In this document: positions 26,607 to 35,309 of the stretch, piece after piece
Position numbering within the stretch: position 1 is the stretch's first letter
How the letters are laid out: each line of letters begins with the position of its first letter
DNA from: Bifidobacterium saguini DSM 23967
Lineage (GTDB): Bacteria > Actinomycetota > Actinomycetes > Actinomycetales > Bifidobacteriaceae
Assembly (NCBI RefSeq): GCF_000741715.1
Contig: NZ_JGZN01000006.1
Coordinates: 124,001 to 188,000 of the forward strand
Length of the DNA stretch: 64,000 nucleotides
Direction of reading: 5' to 3'
The notes under the pieces: model-generated
Told to the model about the DNA's origin: nothing
The model's input: only the letters and a program-made list of their open reading frames with translations
The model's database searches: none
Program-made: the position numbers and the translations under genes

Positions 26607-27851
26607 CTACCAACGTTCTGACAAGAGGAAGTCGGCGACATGCATGGTGGTGATGCCCTGATAATCGCCTGCCGTATATTCATCTGTGCATAGCACATAT
26701 TTAGGATAGTTGTCGTGTAAGCTAAGCAATCTGCTGTATTCGCGCTTTCGTGTATCCGGATTGCTGAGCGTCTGAGCGATTTGAATATACATCGTACGAT
26801 GTTGCTTTTTGGCTACAAAATCAACCTCGGCTTCGCCGATTTTGCCTACGAATGGTTGCCATCCACGGCGTAGCAGTTCAAGATATACGAGGTTTTCCAG
26901 CATAGCGGCGACGCTATCCGGATGATAACCGAGAACCGCATATCTGAGGGAAGAATCGGCCAGATAGAATTTTTCTTGGGTTTTCAGTATTTCTTTACCC
27001 TCGAGGTCATAGCGTGAGCATCGATGAAGAATGTACGCCGACTCAAGCTGCTTGAGATAGGAGTAGACGGTTTCGCTATCAATGGAACGATTCTGGTTTT
27101 TGAGATATTTGGCAATGGTTGCAGCTGAAAACGTGCGTCCGACGTTATCAAATGTGTACCGAACGATGCGTTCCAATTGATCGACTTTTCGAATGTTGTT
27201 GCGGCGAACGATATCGGTAAAAATAGTTGAATTATAAATGTCTTTTACAATGGCGTAAACCTGATCATCTGTGTATGAGGTTAGGCATGTAGCTGGGAAA
27301 CCGCCATGCTGAATATATCGCCCAAGCTGGTAATGGGTGTTCCGATTGTCGTCGTCTGTGTCATATGCGGCCATGAAACGAAGATATTCGGCAAATGATA
27401 AAGGGAATACGCGAAATGCAACGTATCTGCCGGTTAAGTAAGTGGAGATTTCCGATGACATCATTCGTGAATTGGAACCAGTGACATAGATATCCACATT
27501 GCGTTCTGTCATCAGTGAATTAACGACACGTTCCCATCCATCTATTTCCTGAACTTCATCAAGGAATAAATAAAACCGGCGATCTTGCTCCGATTCCTCT
27601 ATGGAAAGTGCGCTGGACAAGTGTTGGTAGAGCTGAGATGCATCCCAGCCCGCGTATTGCATTGAGTCAAAGGAATAACGAAGGATATTAGCTTGTGGAA
27701 CATCGCGCTGTACCAGTAGTTCGGCGATTTGCCGCAGCAGAGTTGATTTTCCACAGCGCCTGATTCCGGTAAGAATCTTCACTAATGGAGCATTGATATA
27801 AGGCTCGATTGTTGAGATGTAAGTTGGACGCTCCAATAATTGTTGTGGCAT
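26607..27851 (-). CDS. AAA ATPase with DUF4143 C-terminal domain
   Basis: A 414-residue ATPase of the widespread AAA_14/DUF4143 group, whose role is unknown. Walker A GIRRCGKST at residues 29-37; Walker B and partner in YLFLDEVQEIDGWE; the sensor-like stretch VTGSNSRMMSSE and FPLSFAEYL follow, and the C-terminal part (about 210-414) has the DUF4143/nuclease-like features GEAEVDFVAKK. The gene is AT-richer and uses different codons from the arg genes on both sides, and lies antisense between argG and argH, which points to horizontal arrival. Related genes are often found in accessory regions. CGAGGTG precedes the ATG; repeated operator-like sequences lie upstream. Confidence 0.88.
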   Translation of the reverse strand: MPQQLLERPTYISTIEPYINAPLVKILTGIRRCGKSTLLRQIAELLVQRDVPQANILRYSFDSMQYAGWDASQLYQHLSSALSIEESEQDRRFYLFLDEVQEIDGWERVVNSLMTERNVDIYVTGSNSRMMSSEISTYLTGRYVAFRVFPLSFAEYLRFMAAYDTDDDNRNTHYQLGRYIQHGGFPATCLTSYTDDQVYAIVKDIYNSTIFTDIVRRNNIRKVDQLERIVRYTFDNVGRTFSAATIAKYLKNQNRSIDSETVYSYLKQLESAYILHRCSRYDLEGKEILKTQEKFYLADSSLRYAVLGYHPDSVAAMLENLVYLELLRRGWQPFVGKIGEAEVDFVAKKQHRTMYIQIAQTLSNPDTRKREYSRLLSLHDNYPKYVLCTDEYTAGDYQGITTMHVADFLLSERW

Positions 27852-27879
27852 GGGCGCACCTCGATTCTATGACTAGTTA

Positions 27880-27935
27880 TTCCGATTATAATCCAATAAA
27901 AATTAGGAATAATATAAGTTTTCCGATTATAACCC
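27880..27935 (-). promoter_or_regulatory. Paired TTCCGATTATAA repeats upstream of the ATPase gene
   Basis: TTCCGATTATAATCC at 27880-27894 and TTCCGATTATAACCC at 27921-27935, starts 41 bases apart, flank an AT-rich stretch. TAGGAAT and ATTCCTA also occur as inverted copies around them. The spacing of about four helical turns suggests a protein-binding site, possibly autoregulatory; inferred. Confidence 0.5.
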
Positions 27936-28113
27936 GATAGAATTGCTATTCCTATAAAGTTCTATGGATTGTATTCCTAAAGATAGGCTGAATAATACAT
28001 GTACTGACATTGACTCGGACAGTGACGGCAATGATGTAGCCGTGCGCTGATAGCCTTGCTTGCAGCTGATAATAGAGCTTTGCGAAGCTTCTTTGGAGCG
28101 TATTAAGGAGTGA

Positions 28114-29589
<1,476 letters not shown>

Positions 29590-29608
29590 TCGTTTGCCGA
29601 TAGTCTTC

Positions 29609-29642
29609 CGGCTCCTCGCACTACAGCGGGGAGCCGTTTTTT
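29609..29642 (+). terminator. Rho-independent terminator of argH
   Basis: CGGCTCCTCGC (29609-29619) pairs with GCGGGGAGCCG (29626-29636), followed by six T at 29637-29642. Confidence 0.93.
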
Positions 29643-29680
29643 GTATGCCGTCGTATGTCACGCGCCGCACTTACACTGAG

Positions 29681-29777
29681 TAATCGTAACGAACGGGAGC
29701 CGCAAGGCTGAGAGGAAGCGCCAGCTTCGACCGGGGAACTTGACGCGGGTCATGCCGCCGTAAGGAATCGTTGATTA
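29681..29777 (+). promoter_or_regulatory. TPP riboswitch (THI element) upstream of thiS
   Basis: Conserved parts: ACGGGAGC, GGCTGAGAGG, CGACCGGGGAACTTGACGCG, GGTCATGCCGCCG. The closing stem is TAATC plus AACGA (29681-29692) with TCGTTGATTA (29768-29777). The thiazole genes follow. The 29590-29951 gap is filled by the argH terminator, this riboswitch and the terminator hairpin at 29888-29931. Confidence 0.94.
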
Positions 29778-29887
29778 CAGATTTGTTGGGTTCGCCACAG
29801 TTCGTACGTATAACTAAGCCGTGTGCGGCTTGTGGTGTAGCCAATGCGCCATCAGCCATGCACGGTCGCATGACTGGGTTCATGAAT

Positions 29888-29931
29888 GGGCGCACCACTT
29901 AAGGTACGGTTCGTTTCGTGCACCCTTTTTT
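29888..29931 (+). terminator. Probable riboswitch-controlled terminator before thiS
   Basis: GGGCGCAC (29888-29895) pairs with GTGCACCC (29918-29925, one mismatch), followed by six T (29926-29931). GTGGTG near 29832 could pair with CACCAC (29893-29898) and so block the terminator. It lies just before the thiS ribosome site. Confidence 0.65.
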
Positions 29932-29951
29932 AGTATCAGGAAGGGATGCGA

Positions 29952-30146
29952 ATGCAGGTTAACGGAGAGCAGGTCAAGCTCGAAGCGCCGGTCAGCGTGG
30001 CCGACTACTTGGAAACTCACGGTTTTCGAGCCGAGCGCGTGGCCATCGAACTCAACGGAGAGATTATTCCGCGCGAAAAGCGTGGTGAGGCCATGCTCGA
30101 CGACCAGTGCGTCATGGAAATCGTCCAGTTTGTGCAAGGCGGCTGA
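29952..30146 (+). CDS. thiS: Sulfur carrier protein ThiS
   Basis: Ubiquitin-fold sulfur carrier for the thiazole half of thiamine. 64 residues, ending in the needed Gly-Gly (VQFVQGG), whose carboxyl is adenylated by ThiF and converted to a thiocarboxylate. The start at 29952 is chosen because AGGAAGGG touches the earlier ATG at 29946 but stands six bases from this one. First gene after the second TPP riboswitch. Confidence 0.93.
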   Translation: MQVNGEQVKLEAPVSVADYLETHGFRAERVAIELNGEIIPREKRGEAMLDDQCVMEIVQFVQGG

Positions 30147-30194
30147 GCACAAAGCTTCAGCACTCTTACAAGCCAATCCAAAGAAGGAAACATC

Positions 30195-31061
30195 ATGAAT
30201 ATCAATCCAGTTACCGAAGCATCCGTTGAGGCGACGCCGTTGCCGCCACAGCCCAAAGTCGTCAATCCCGTCGGTACCGCAGCGCCGATGCTGCCGGTGG
30301 AAGACAAGCCGCTCAATCTGGGAGGTCACGAATTCCAGTCCCGATTCATTCTGGGATCCGGCCGCTATGACCTGAACTTGATCAAAGCTACTGTGGAGCA
30401 TGCCGGTACACAGATCGTCACGATGGCACTGCGCCGTGCGCAAACCACTGAAAACAGTGTGCTTGATTACATTCCGGAAGGCATCACGCTGCTGCCGAAC
30501 ACTTCCGGTGCCCGCAACGCCGAGGAAGCCGTGCGTATCGCCCGTCTGGCCCGCGAGGTTTGCCATACCGACTTCGTCAAGGTCGAAATCGAGCATGAAA
30601 CCAAGTACCTCTTGCCGGATAACGCCGAAACCATCCGCGCCACTGAAATGCTGGCCAAGGAAGGTTTCGTGGTCATGCCCTACATGTTCCCCGATCCGAT
30701 TGCGGCACGCCAGCTCGAAGAAGCTGGTGCCGCGGCCGTGATGCCGCTGGGCTCGCTGATTGGCTCCAACATGGGCTTGCGCATGCGCGACTTCATCGAA
30801 ATCATCATCGCTAATGCGCATGTGCCGGTGATCATCGACGCTGGCATCGGTCGCCCAAGCCAGGCCTGCGATGCGATGGAAATGGGTGCCGATGCAGTCA
30901 TGGCATACACTGCCGTGGCATCCGCTGGCAACATTCCACTGATGGCTGAAGCCTTCAAGAACGCCATCAACGCCGGCCGCGCCGCCTATCTCTCCGGTCT
31001 TGGCAAGGTGACCGAAGGCCAGGCCGTGCCGTCCAGCCCCACCACCGGATACCTGCACTGA
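30195..31061 (+). CDS. thiG: Thiazole synthase
   Basis: TIM-barrel enzyme that builds thiazole phosphate from deoxyxylulose phosphate, ThiS thiocarboxylate and dehydroglycine. FILGSGRY, the Schiff-base Lys in [23 protein letters not shown] (phosphate site) and [25 protein letters not shown] are all present. 288 residues, about 30 longer than most at the N-terminus (Pro/Ala-rich). AAGGAAAC before the ATG. It sits between thiS and thiF. Confidence 0.95.
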   Translation: MNINPVTEASVEATPLPPQPKVVNPVGTAAPMLPVEDKPLNLGGHEFQSRFILGSGRYDLNLIKATVEHAGTQIVTMALRRAQTTENSVLDYIPEGITLLPNTSGARNAEEAVRIARLAREVCHTDFVKVEIEHETKYLLPDNAETIRATEMLAKEGFVVMPYMFPDPIAARQLEEAGAAAVMPLGSLIGSNMGLRMRDFIEIIIANAHVPVIIDAGIGRPSQACDAMEMGADAVMAYTAVASAGNIPLMAEAFKNAINAGRAAYLSGLGKVTEGQAVPSSPTTGYLH

Positions 31062-31062
31062 T

Positions 31063-31872
31063 ATGGCACTGTCAGACGAACAAGTGGAGCGTTACGCTCG
31101 TCACCTGATTCTGAAGGGCGTGGGCGTTAAAGGTCAAAAGCGTCTACTGGCTTCCAGTGTGCTCATCATTGGTGCCGGTGGCCTCGGCTCACCAGCAGCG
31201 CTCTACCTTGCCGCTGCCGGCGTGGGTCGTATCGGTTTGGTCGACGGCGATGTGGTCGATTTGAGCAACCTGCAGCGTCAGATTATCCATACCACCGCCT
31301 CGGTTGGCACCCCCAAGGTGGAATCAGCTGCGGCATCCATTCGCGCGTTGAACCCAGACGTGCAGATTAAGACTCACCGCGAACTGGTAGATGCCAGCAA
31401 TATCAGCGCACTCATCGAGCCATATGATTTGGTGATTGATGCCACGGATAATTTTGCGGCGAAATTCCTTATCAATGACGCTTGCGTGCTGGCGAATAAG
31501 CCATACATTCATGCGGGTGTTGTGGGATTCTCCGGTCAGGTCATGACCGTCGTGCCTGGCGAAGGGCCGTGCTACCGATGCATTTTCCGCGATATGCCTG
31601 CGGCCGGAGAGATCCCGACCTGCAAAGAGGCCGGTGTGCTCGGCGCCGTGGTGGGCATCATCGGCAGCATTGAAGCCACTGAAGCTGCCAAGCTCATCGT
31701 TGGAGTGGGGGAGCCGTTGATTGGCCGCATGCTCACCGTTGATGCGTTGACGATGAACATTCGCCGTGTGCCGTTGCCCAAGCATGTGCCGGATTGCCCG
31801 GTGTGTGGTGAACATCCAACCATCACGTCAATCGATCCGGCCAACTATGTTCAGCCGGCTTGTGCCATCTGA
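31063..31872 (+). CDS. thiF: ThiS adenylyltransferase (ThiF/MoeB family)
   Basis: E1-like enzyme that adenylates the C-terminal Gly of ThiS. GAGGLGSPAALYLAAAGVG binds ATP; DLSNLQRQ supplies Arg; CYRCIF and CPVCG hold the structural zinc; C in TCKEAGVLG is the conserved Cys. 269 residues, that is, without the C-terminal rhodanese found fused in longer family members; the rhodanese is a separate gene next door. Starts two bases after thiG stop. Confidence 0.92.
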   Translation: MALSDEQVERYARHLILKGVGVKGQKRLLASSVLIIGAGGLGSPAALYLAAAGVGRIGLVDGDVVDLSNLQRQIIHTTASVGTPKVESAAASIRALNPDVQIKTHRELVDASNISALIEPYDLVIDATDNFAAKFLINDACVLANKPYIHAGVVGFSGQVMTVVPGEGPCYRCIFRDMPAAGEIPTCKEAGVLGAVVGIIGSIEATEAAKLIVGVGEPLIGRMLTVDALTMNIRRVPLPKHVPDCPVCGEHPTITSIDPANYVQPACAI

Positions 31873-31949
31873 GTGCCATTGAGCACCGTTTGATAATGGT
31901 TCCGGTTCCTCTCCGGAGGAGCCGGAATGATGAAGGGGGAGTACTAGTT

Positions 31950-32303
31950 ATGCCCATCGCATTGCATAACCATCCGGAAGCGGACGCCGAAGAACCGGTG
32001 TTCAGTCATATCACGCCGGCTGAGTTTGCGGCGCTTGATCCGGCAACAGTTACGTTGCTGGATTTGCGAGAACCAGCAGATGTGGAAGCGCATCCGATTG
32101 AAGGTGCCATCAACGCACCGCTCGACCCATTGGCGCATGTGCTCAAAAACGTACCGAAAGATCGCAAGGTCATCGTCTACTGCGCTGAAGGCTGGTGGAG
32201 CGAAGAAGTCGCTGAAATCCTTGCCGACCGTGGCTATGAAGTGGCGAGCCTTGACGGCGGATTCCATGCTTACCAGCAGTATTTGGCAGCTCAAAGGGCA
32301 TAA
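31950..32303 (+). CDS. Rhodanese-like domain protein
   Basis: Single rhodanese domain of 117 residues. LLDLREPADVEAHPIEGAINAPL is the usual N-terminal motif set in two parts; the active-site Cys is in VIVYCAEGWWSEEVAE. Likely donates sulfur to ThiS-AMP, given its place right after thiF; this is inferred. The ATG at 31950 is chosen because GGGGGAG stands nine bases before it and the fold starts there; an earlier in-frame start at 31860 would overlap thiF. Confidence 0.87.
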   Translation: MPIALHNHPEADAEEPVFSHITPAEFAALDPATVTLLDLREPADVEAHPIEGAINAPLDPLAHVLKNVPKDRKVIVYCAEGWWSEEVAEILADRGYEVASLDGGFHAYQQYLAAQRA

Positions 32304-32422
32304 GTCGGGCGCGTAGTTCACTGCATAATCATCCGAGCGAATGAGTTCAGGCGTTCTGCACTTGTCTTACAATCGGCAACGACGATAAGTACTAACCGAA
32401 CAATTCCGAGGAGCCCGATATC

Positions 32423-32983
32423 GTGGGACGTCTGCTCACTCGTACGCAGATTCAACAACTGGTTGCCAAGCATGGCAGCGAAATCATCGAACATCATCAC
32501 ATGGAGATTGAACGCTGCTGCTATCAGCATGGCAACATCACCACATTCGCGCATTCCATCCGCGTGGCATGCTTGGCTGTATGGATGGCAGACCGTGCGC
32601 ACCTGTGGCGTCGCGTAAACGTGAAATCCCTGATCCGTGCGGCGCTGCTGCATGATTATTTCCTTTACGATTGGCATGACTGGGATAACGGCACCCATCG
32701 CTGGCATGGCTTTACCCACGGCCATGCAGCGCTGGTCAATGCGCTCAAAGATTTCAAACTCAATGCCATCGAGCGCGACAGCATCGAAAAGCATATGTTC
32801 CCCATGACGCCAATCCCGCCGCGCTATATCGAAGGATATCTGGTTACGCTGGCGGATAAGATTTCCGCCACCCGAGAAACGTTCTCGATGGGCCGATTCC
32901 ATAAGAAGGCATTGCCGGCCAAGCCACTCAGTGCAGCCCTGCAGCCGAGCCGCCTGCGACCGGAAATCACACAAGGCCGGTGA
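32423..32983 (+). CDS. HD-domain phosphohydrolase-like protein
   Basis: 186-residue protein of the HD superfamily, metal-dependent phosphohydrolases. H44 in TFAHSIRVA, the H77-D78 pair in LLHDYFLYDWH and the final Asp in LVTLADKISATRE form the HD metal site. It resembles small bacterial HD proteins without known substrate. GTG start with GAGGAG upstream. It lies in tandem with the CmpB-like membrane gene, whose start is eight bases beyond its stop. Confidence 0.83.
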   Translation: MGRLLTRTQIQQLVAKHGSEIIEHHHMEIERCCYQHGNITTFAHSIRVACLAVWMADRAHLWRRVNVKSLIRAALLHDYFLYDWHDWDNGTHRWHGFTHGHAALVNALKDFKLNAIERDSIEKHMFPMTPIPPRYIEGYLVTLADKISATRETFSMGRFHKKALPAKPLSAALQPSRLRPEITQGR

Positions 32984-32993
32984 TCCCATCGTG

Positions 32994-33818
32994 ATGCTGT
33001 TTCTTGAATACCTGTTCCTCTGGTTTATTTTCTACAGTTTCGCCGGTTGGGTCTATGAATCGATCTTGGTTTCCATCCAGCAGCATCGCTGGGTGAACCG
33101 TGGATTCCTGAACGGTCCGCTTTGCCCAATCTATGGTACGGGCGCGGTGGCCGGCGTGGTGATTCTCGGTCACATTCATAATCCCGTGGCCTTGTTCCTG
33201 CTGGCGATGATTGGCGCATCAGTGCTTGAATACTTCACCTCATGGGCTATGGAACAACTATTCCACGCACGTTGGTGGGATTATTCGCACTTTCGGTTCA
33301 ATCTCAACGGCCGCATTTGCTTGCTCGGTGCCGTGGTGTTCGGCATCGGGGGAGTGCTGATTGTGGATGTGATTCAGCCGCAGGTCGTGCGAGTAACCAA
33401 TATGATTCCACTGCAAGTGATTCATGTGCTGTTCATCGTGCTGATGGCGCTGACCATTGCCGACACCATCGTCACCGTATGCGGCATTGTGAACTTCGAA
33501 CAGAGCCTCGAACAGTTCAAGCTTGCTGTGGCCAAGTATGGTGATGCGGTACGCGAGAAAGTGGGAGATGCGGTATCCGGGGCCACCGATAAATTCGGCG
33601 GTATGCCATCCGTGGTCGGGCAGAAGGTCGGTGAGTCTTGGCAGAGCGGCAAGGAGATGTCTTCCGAATTTATGATGCGTGTCAAGGATGCTGCTGATTC
33701 CGTGTTCAACCGTCAGCAGCGCCGTATGATTGCGTCCTTCCCGCGATTGAAAACCACGAATAATAATGAGACGCTCCAGCAGTTGCGCGAAACCCTGGAG
33801 AAGCTGTATCGCCGCTGA
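32994..33818 (+). CDS. CmpB-like (putative ABC permease) membrane protein
   Basis: 274 residues. The first 165 contain about five membrane helices with FYSFAGWVYESILVSIQQHRWVNRG-type features (seen as SFAGWVYES and NRGFLNGPLCPIYG) of the PF06541 family, annotated as putative ABC permease on weak grounds. The rest is a soluble amphipathic tail (KVGDAVSGATDKFGG, RQQRRMIASFPRL). Function unknown. The pair of this family with an HD-domain gene also occurs in Firmicutes. Start 32994 (ATG) or 32991 (GTG). Confidence 0.8.
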   Translation: MLFLEYLFLWFIFYSFAGWVYESILVSIQQHRWVNRGFLNGPLCPIYGTGAVAGVVILGHIHNPVALFLLAMIGASVLEYFTSWAMEQLFHARWWDYSHFRFNLNGRICLLGAVVFGIGGVLIVDVIQPQVVRVTNMIPLQVIHVLFIVLMALTIADTIVTVCGIVNFEQSLEQFKLAVAKYGDAVREKVGDAVSGATDKFGGMPSVVGQKVGESWQSGKEMSSEFMMRVKDAADSVFNRQQRRMIASFPRLKTTNNNETLQQLRETLEKLYRR

Positions 33819-33963
33819 GCTTAGTGATGATACTCAAGACGTTGATTCACTAAAGAAACCCGCTCCTCTGACACTGTCGGTGTGTTCTGCGAGACTTATA
33901 GACGCTTGAAAACAGAATTAAGCATCGTATATCACACAATTCGATAGGGAGAAGCTACACGCT

Positions 33964-35286
33964 ATGGCTCACGTCACCGACTTCAAGGAAGCGGGTTTCA
34001 ACACCCTGCTTGAGGAACTGGAATGGCGCGGGTTGATTTCCCAGTCCACGGACCGGGATCGACTCGCAGCGGCACTGAACGGCGAGCCGATCACCTATTA
34101 CTGTGGTTTCGACCCGACCGCTGCCTCACTACATATCGGCAACCTGGTGCAACTGATTAATATGCGTCACATGCAGCTTGCAGGTCATCATCCGATTGCT
34201 TTGGTCGGTGGCGCGACTGGTTTGATTGGCGACCCGCGCCAGTCCGGCGAGCGTACGCTTAATCCGAAGGATGTTGTGGCCGGCTGGGCTGAGCGCTTGA
34301 AGAACCAGATTGGCGGCATTCTGGAAACCGAAGGTGTCAATCCGGTGCGATTCGTGTCCAACTATGATTGGACCGCGCAGATGAGCGTCATCGATTTCCT
34401 GCGTGATGTTGGCAAGAACTTCCGCCTCGGTACCATGCTCGCCAAGGATACGGTGGCACGCCGCCTCAACTCCGAGGAAGGCATTTCCTTCACCGAGTTC
34501 AGCTACCAGGTGCTGCAGGGTAACGACTTCCTGCACCTATTCGACGAATACCACTGCACGCTGGAACTTGGCGGCTCCGACCAGTGGGGCAATCTGACCT
34601 CCGGCCTTGATCTGATTCATAAGGTGCGTGGCGTGGATGTGAACGTGTTCACCAGCCCGATTATCACCGATGCACAGGGCAAGAAGTTCGGCAAGTCCGA
34701 AGGCAACGCTGTGTGGCTGGATGCCACGATGCTCAGCCCCTACAAGTTCTACCAGTTCTGGATTAACCGCCCGGATGTGGAGATGGAGAGCTTGTTGAAG
34801 GCCTTCACCTTCCTGCCGAAGGCAGAGATTGAACGCCTGGTGGAGGAATCCAAGACCAACCCAGGCAAGCGCGAAGCGCAGAAGGCGCTTGCTTGGGAAG
34901 TCACCAGCTTTGTGCATGGTGAGGCTGCAACCCAGGCCGCTATTGATGCTTCTGGTGCTCTGTTCGGACGCGGCGGCAATCTTGAGGATATTGACGAAGA
35001 GACGCTTGAATCCGTACTGGATGGTTTCAAGGTCGTTGATGAAAATGGCGAGCATGTGTTCCCGGTTGCCAAGCCTGGCGATCGTGTGATTGATGCCGCT
35101 CAGGCAGCCGGCTTGTTCAAGTCTGGTTCCGAGGCCCGCCGCGCCATCAAGTCCGGTGGCGTGTACCTCAACAACAATCGTATCGAGGATGAGGAGCAGG
35201 TACTCGGCGAGGATGATTTCCTCGCAGGTCGCTTCGCTCTGATTCGTCGTGGCAAGAAGGCGCTCGGCGCCGTGGAAAACCGTTAA
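33964..35286 (+). CDS. tyrS: Tyrosyl-tRNA synthetase
   Basis: Class I synthetase charging tRNA-Tyr. HIGN (in [10 protein letters not shown]) and [11 protein letters not shown] are the HIGH and KMSKS signatures; the C-terminal S4 domain (about 355-430, with [23 protein letters not shown]) binds tRNA. 440 residues. RBS AGGGAGAAG lies before the ATG. No T-box leader is visible in the 145 bases upstream. A repeat-rich gene follows after 23 bases. Confidence 0.96.
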   Translation: MAHVTDFKEAGFNTLLEELEWRGLISQSTDRDRLAAALNGEPITYYCGFDPTAASLHIGNLVQLINMRHMQLAGHHPIALVGGATGLIGDPRQSGERTLNPKDVVAGWAERLKNQIGGILETEGVNPVRFVSNYDWTAQMSVIDFLRDVGKNFRLGTMLAKDTVARRLNSEEGISFTEFSYQVLQGNDFLHLFDEYHCTLELGGSDQWGNLTSGLDLIHKVRGVDVNVFTSPIITDAQGKKFGKSEGNAVWLDATMLSPYKFYQFWINRPDVEMESLLKAFTFLPKAEIERLVEESKTNPGKREAQKALAWEVTSFVHGEAATQAAIDASGALFGRGGNLEDIDEETLESVLDGFKVVDENGEHVFPVAKPGDRVIDAAQAAGLFKSGSEARRAIKSGGVYLNNNRIEDEEQVLGEDDFLAGRFALIRRGKKALGAVENR

Positions 35287-35309
35287 GTATAAGGATTAAG
35301 GAAAAGTAG

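Noticed and set aside
26515-27935. Insertion sequence or prophage around the ATPase gene
   Set aside because: No transposase, terminal inverted repeats or integrase are visible; only composition and the truncated repeat suggest transfer.
27964-28050. 28-residue ORF upstream of argH as a leader peptide
   Set aside because: Acidic (DIDSDSDGND) with no Arg-rich stretch, no convincing ribosome site and no attenuator hairpin after it.
31860-31949. Longer rhodanese start overlapping thiF
   Set aside because: The extension has no ribosome site or domain similarity; the ATG at 31950 has GGGGGAG.
33819-33963. T-box leader for tyrS
   Set aside because: No T-box core (GGTGG-type) sequence and no terminator/antiterminator pair; only weak stems are seen.
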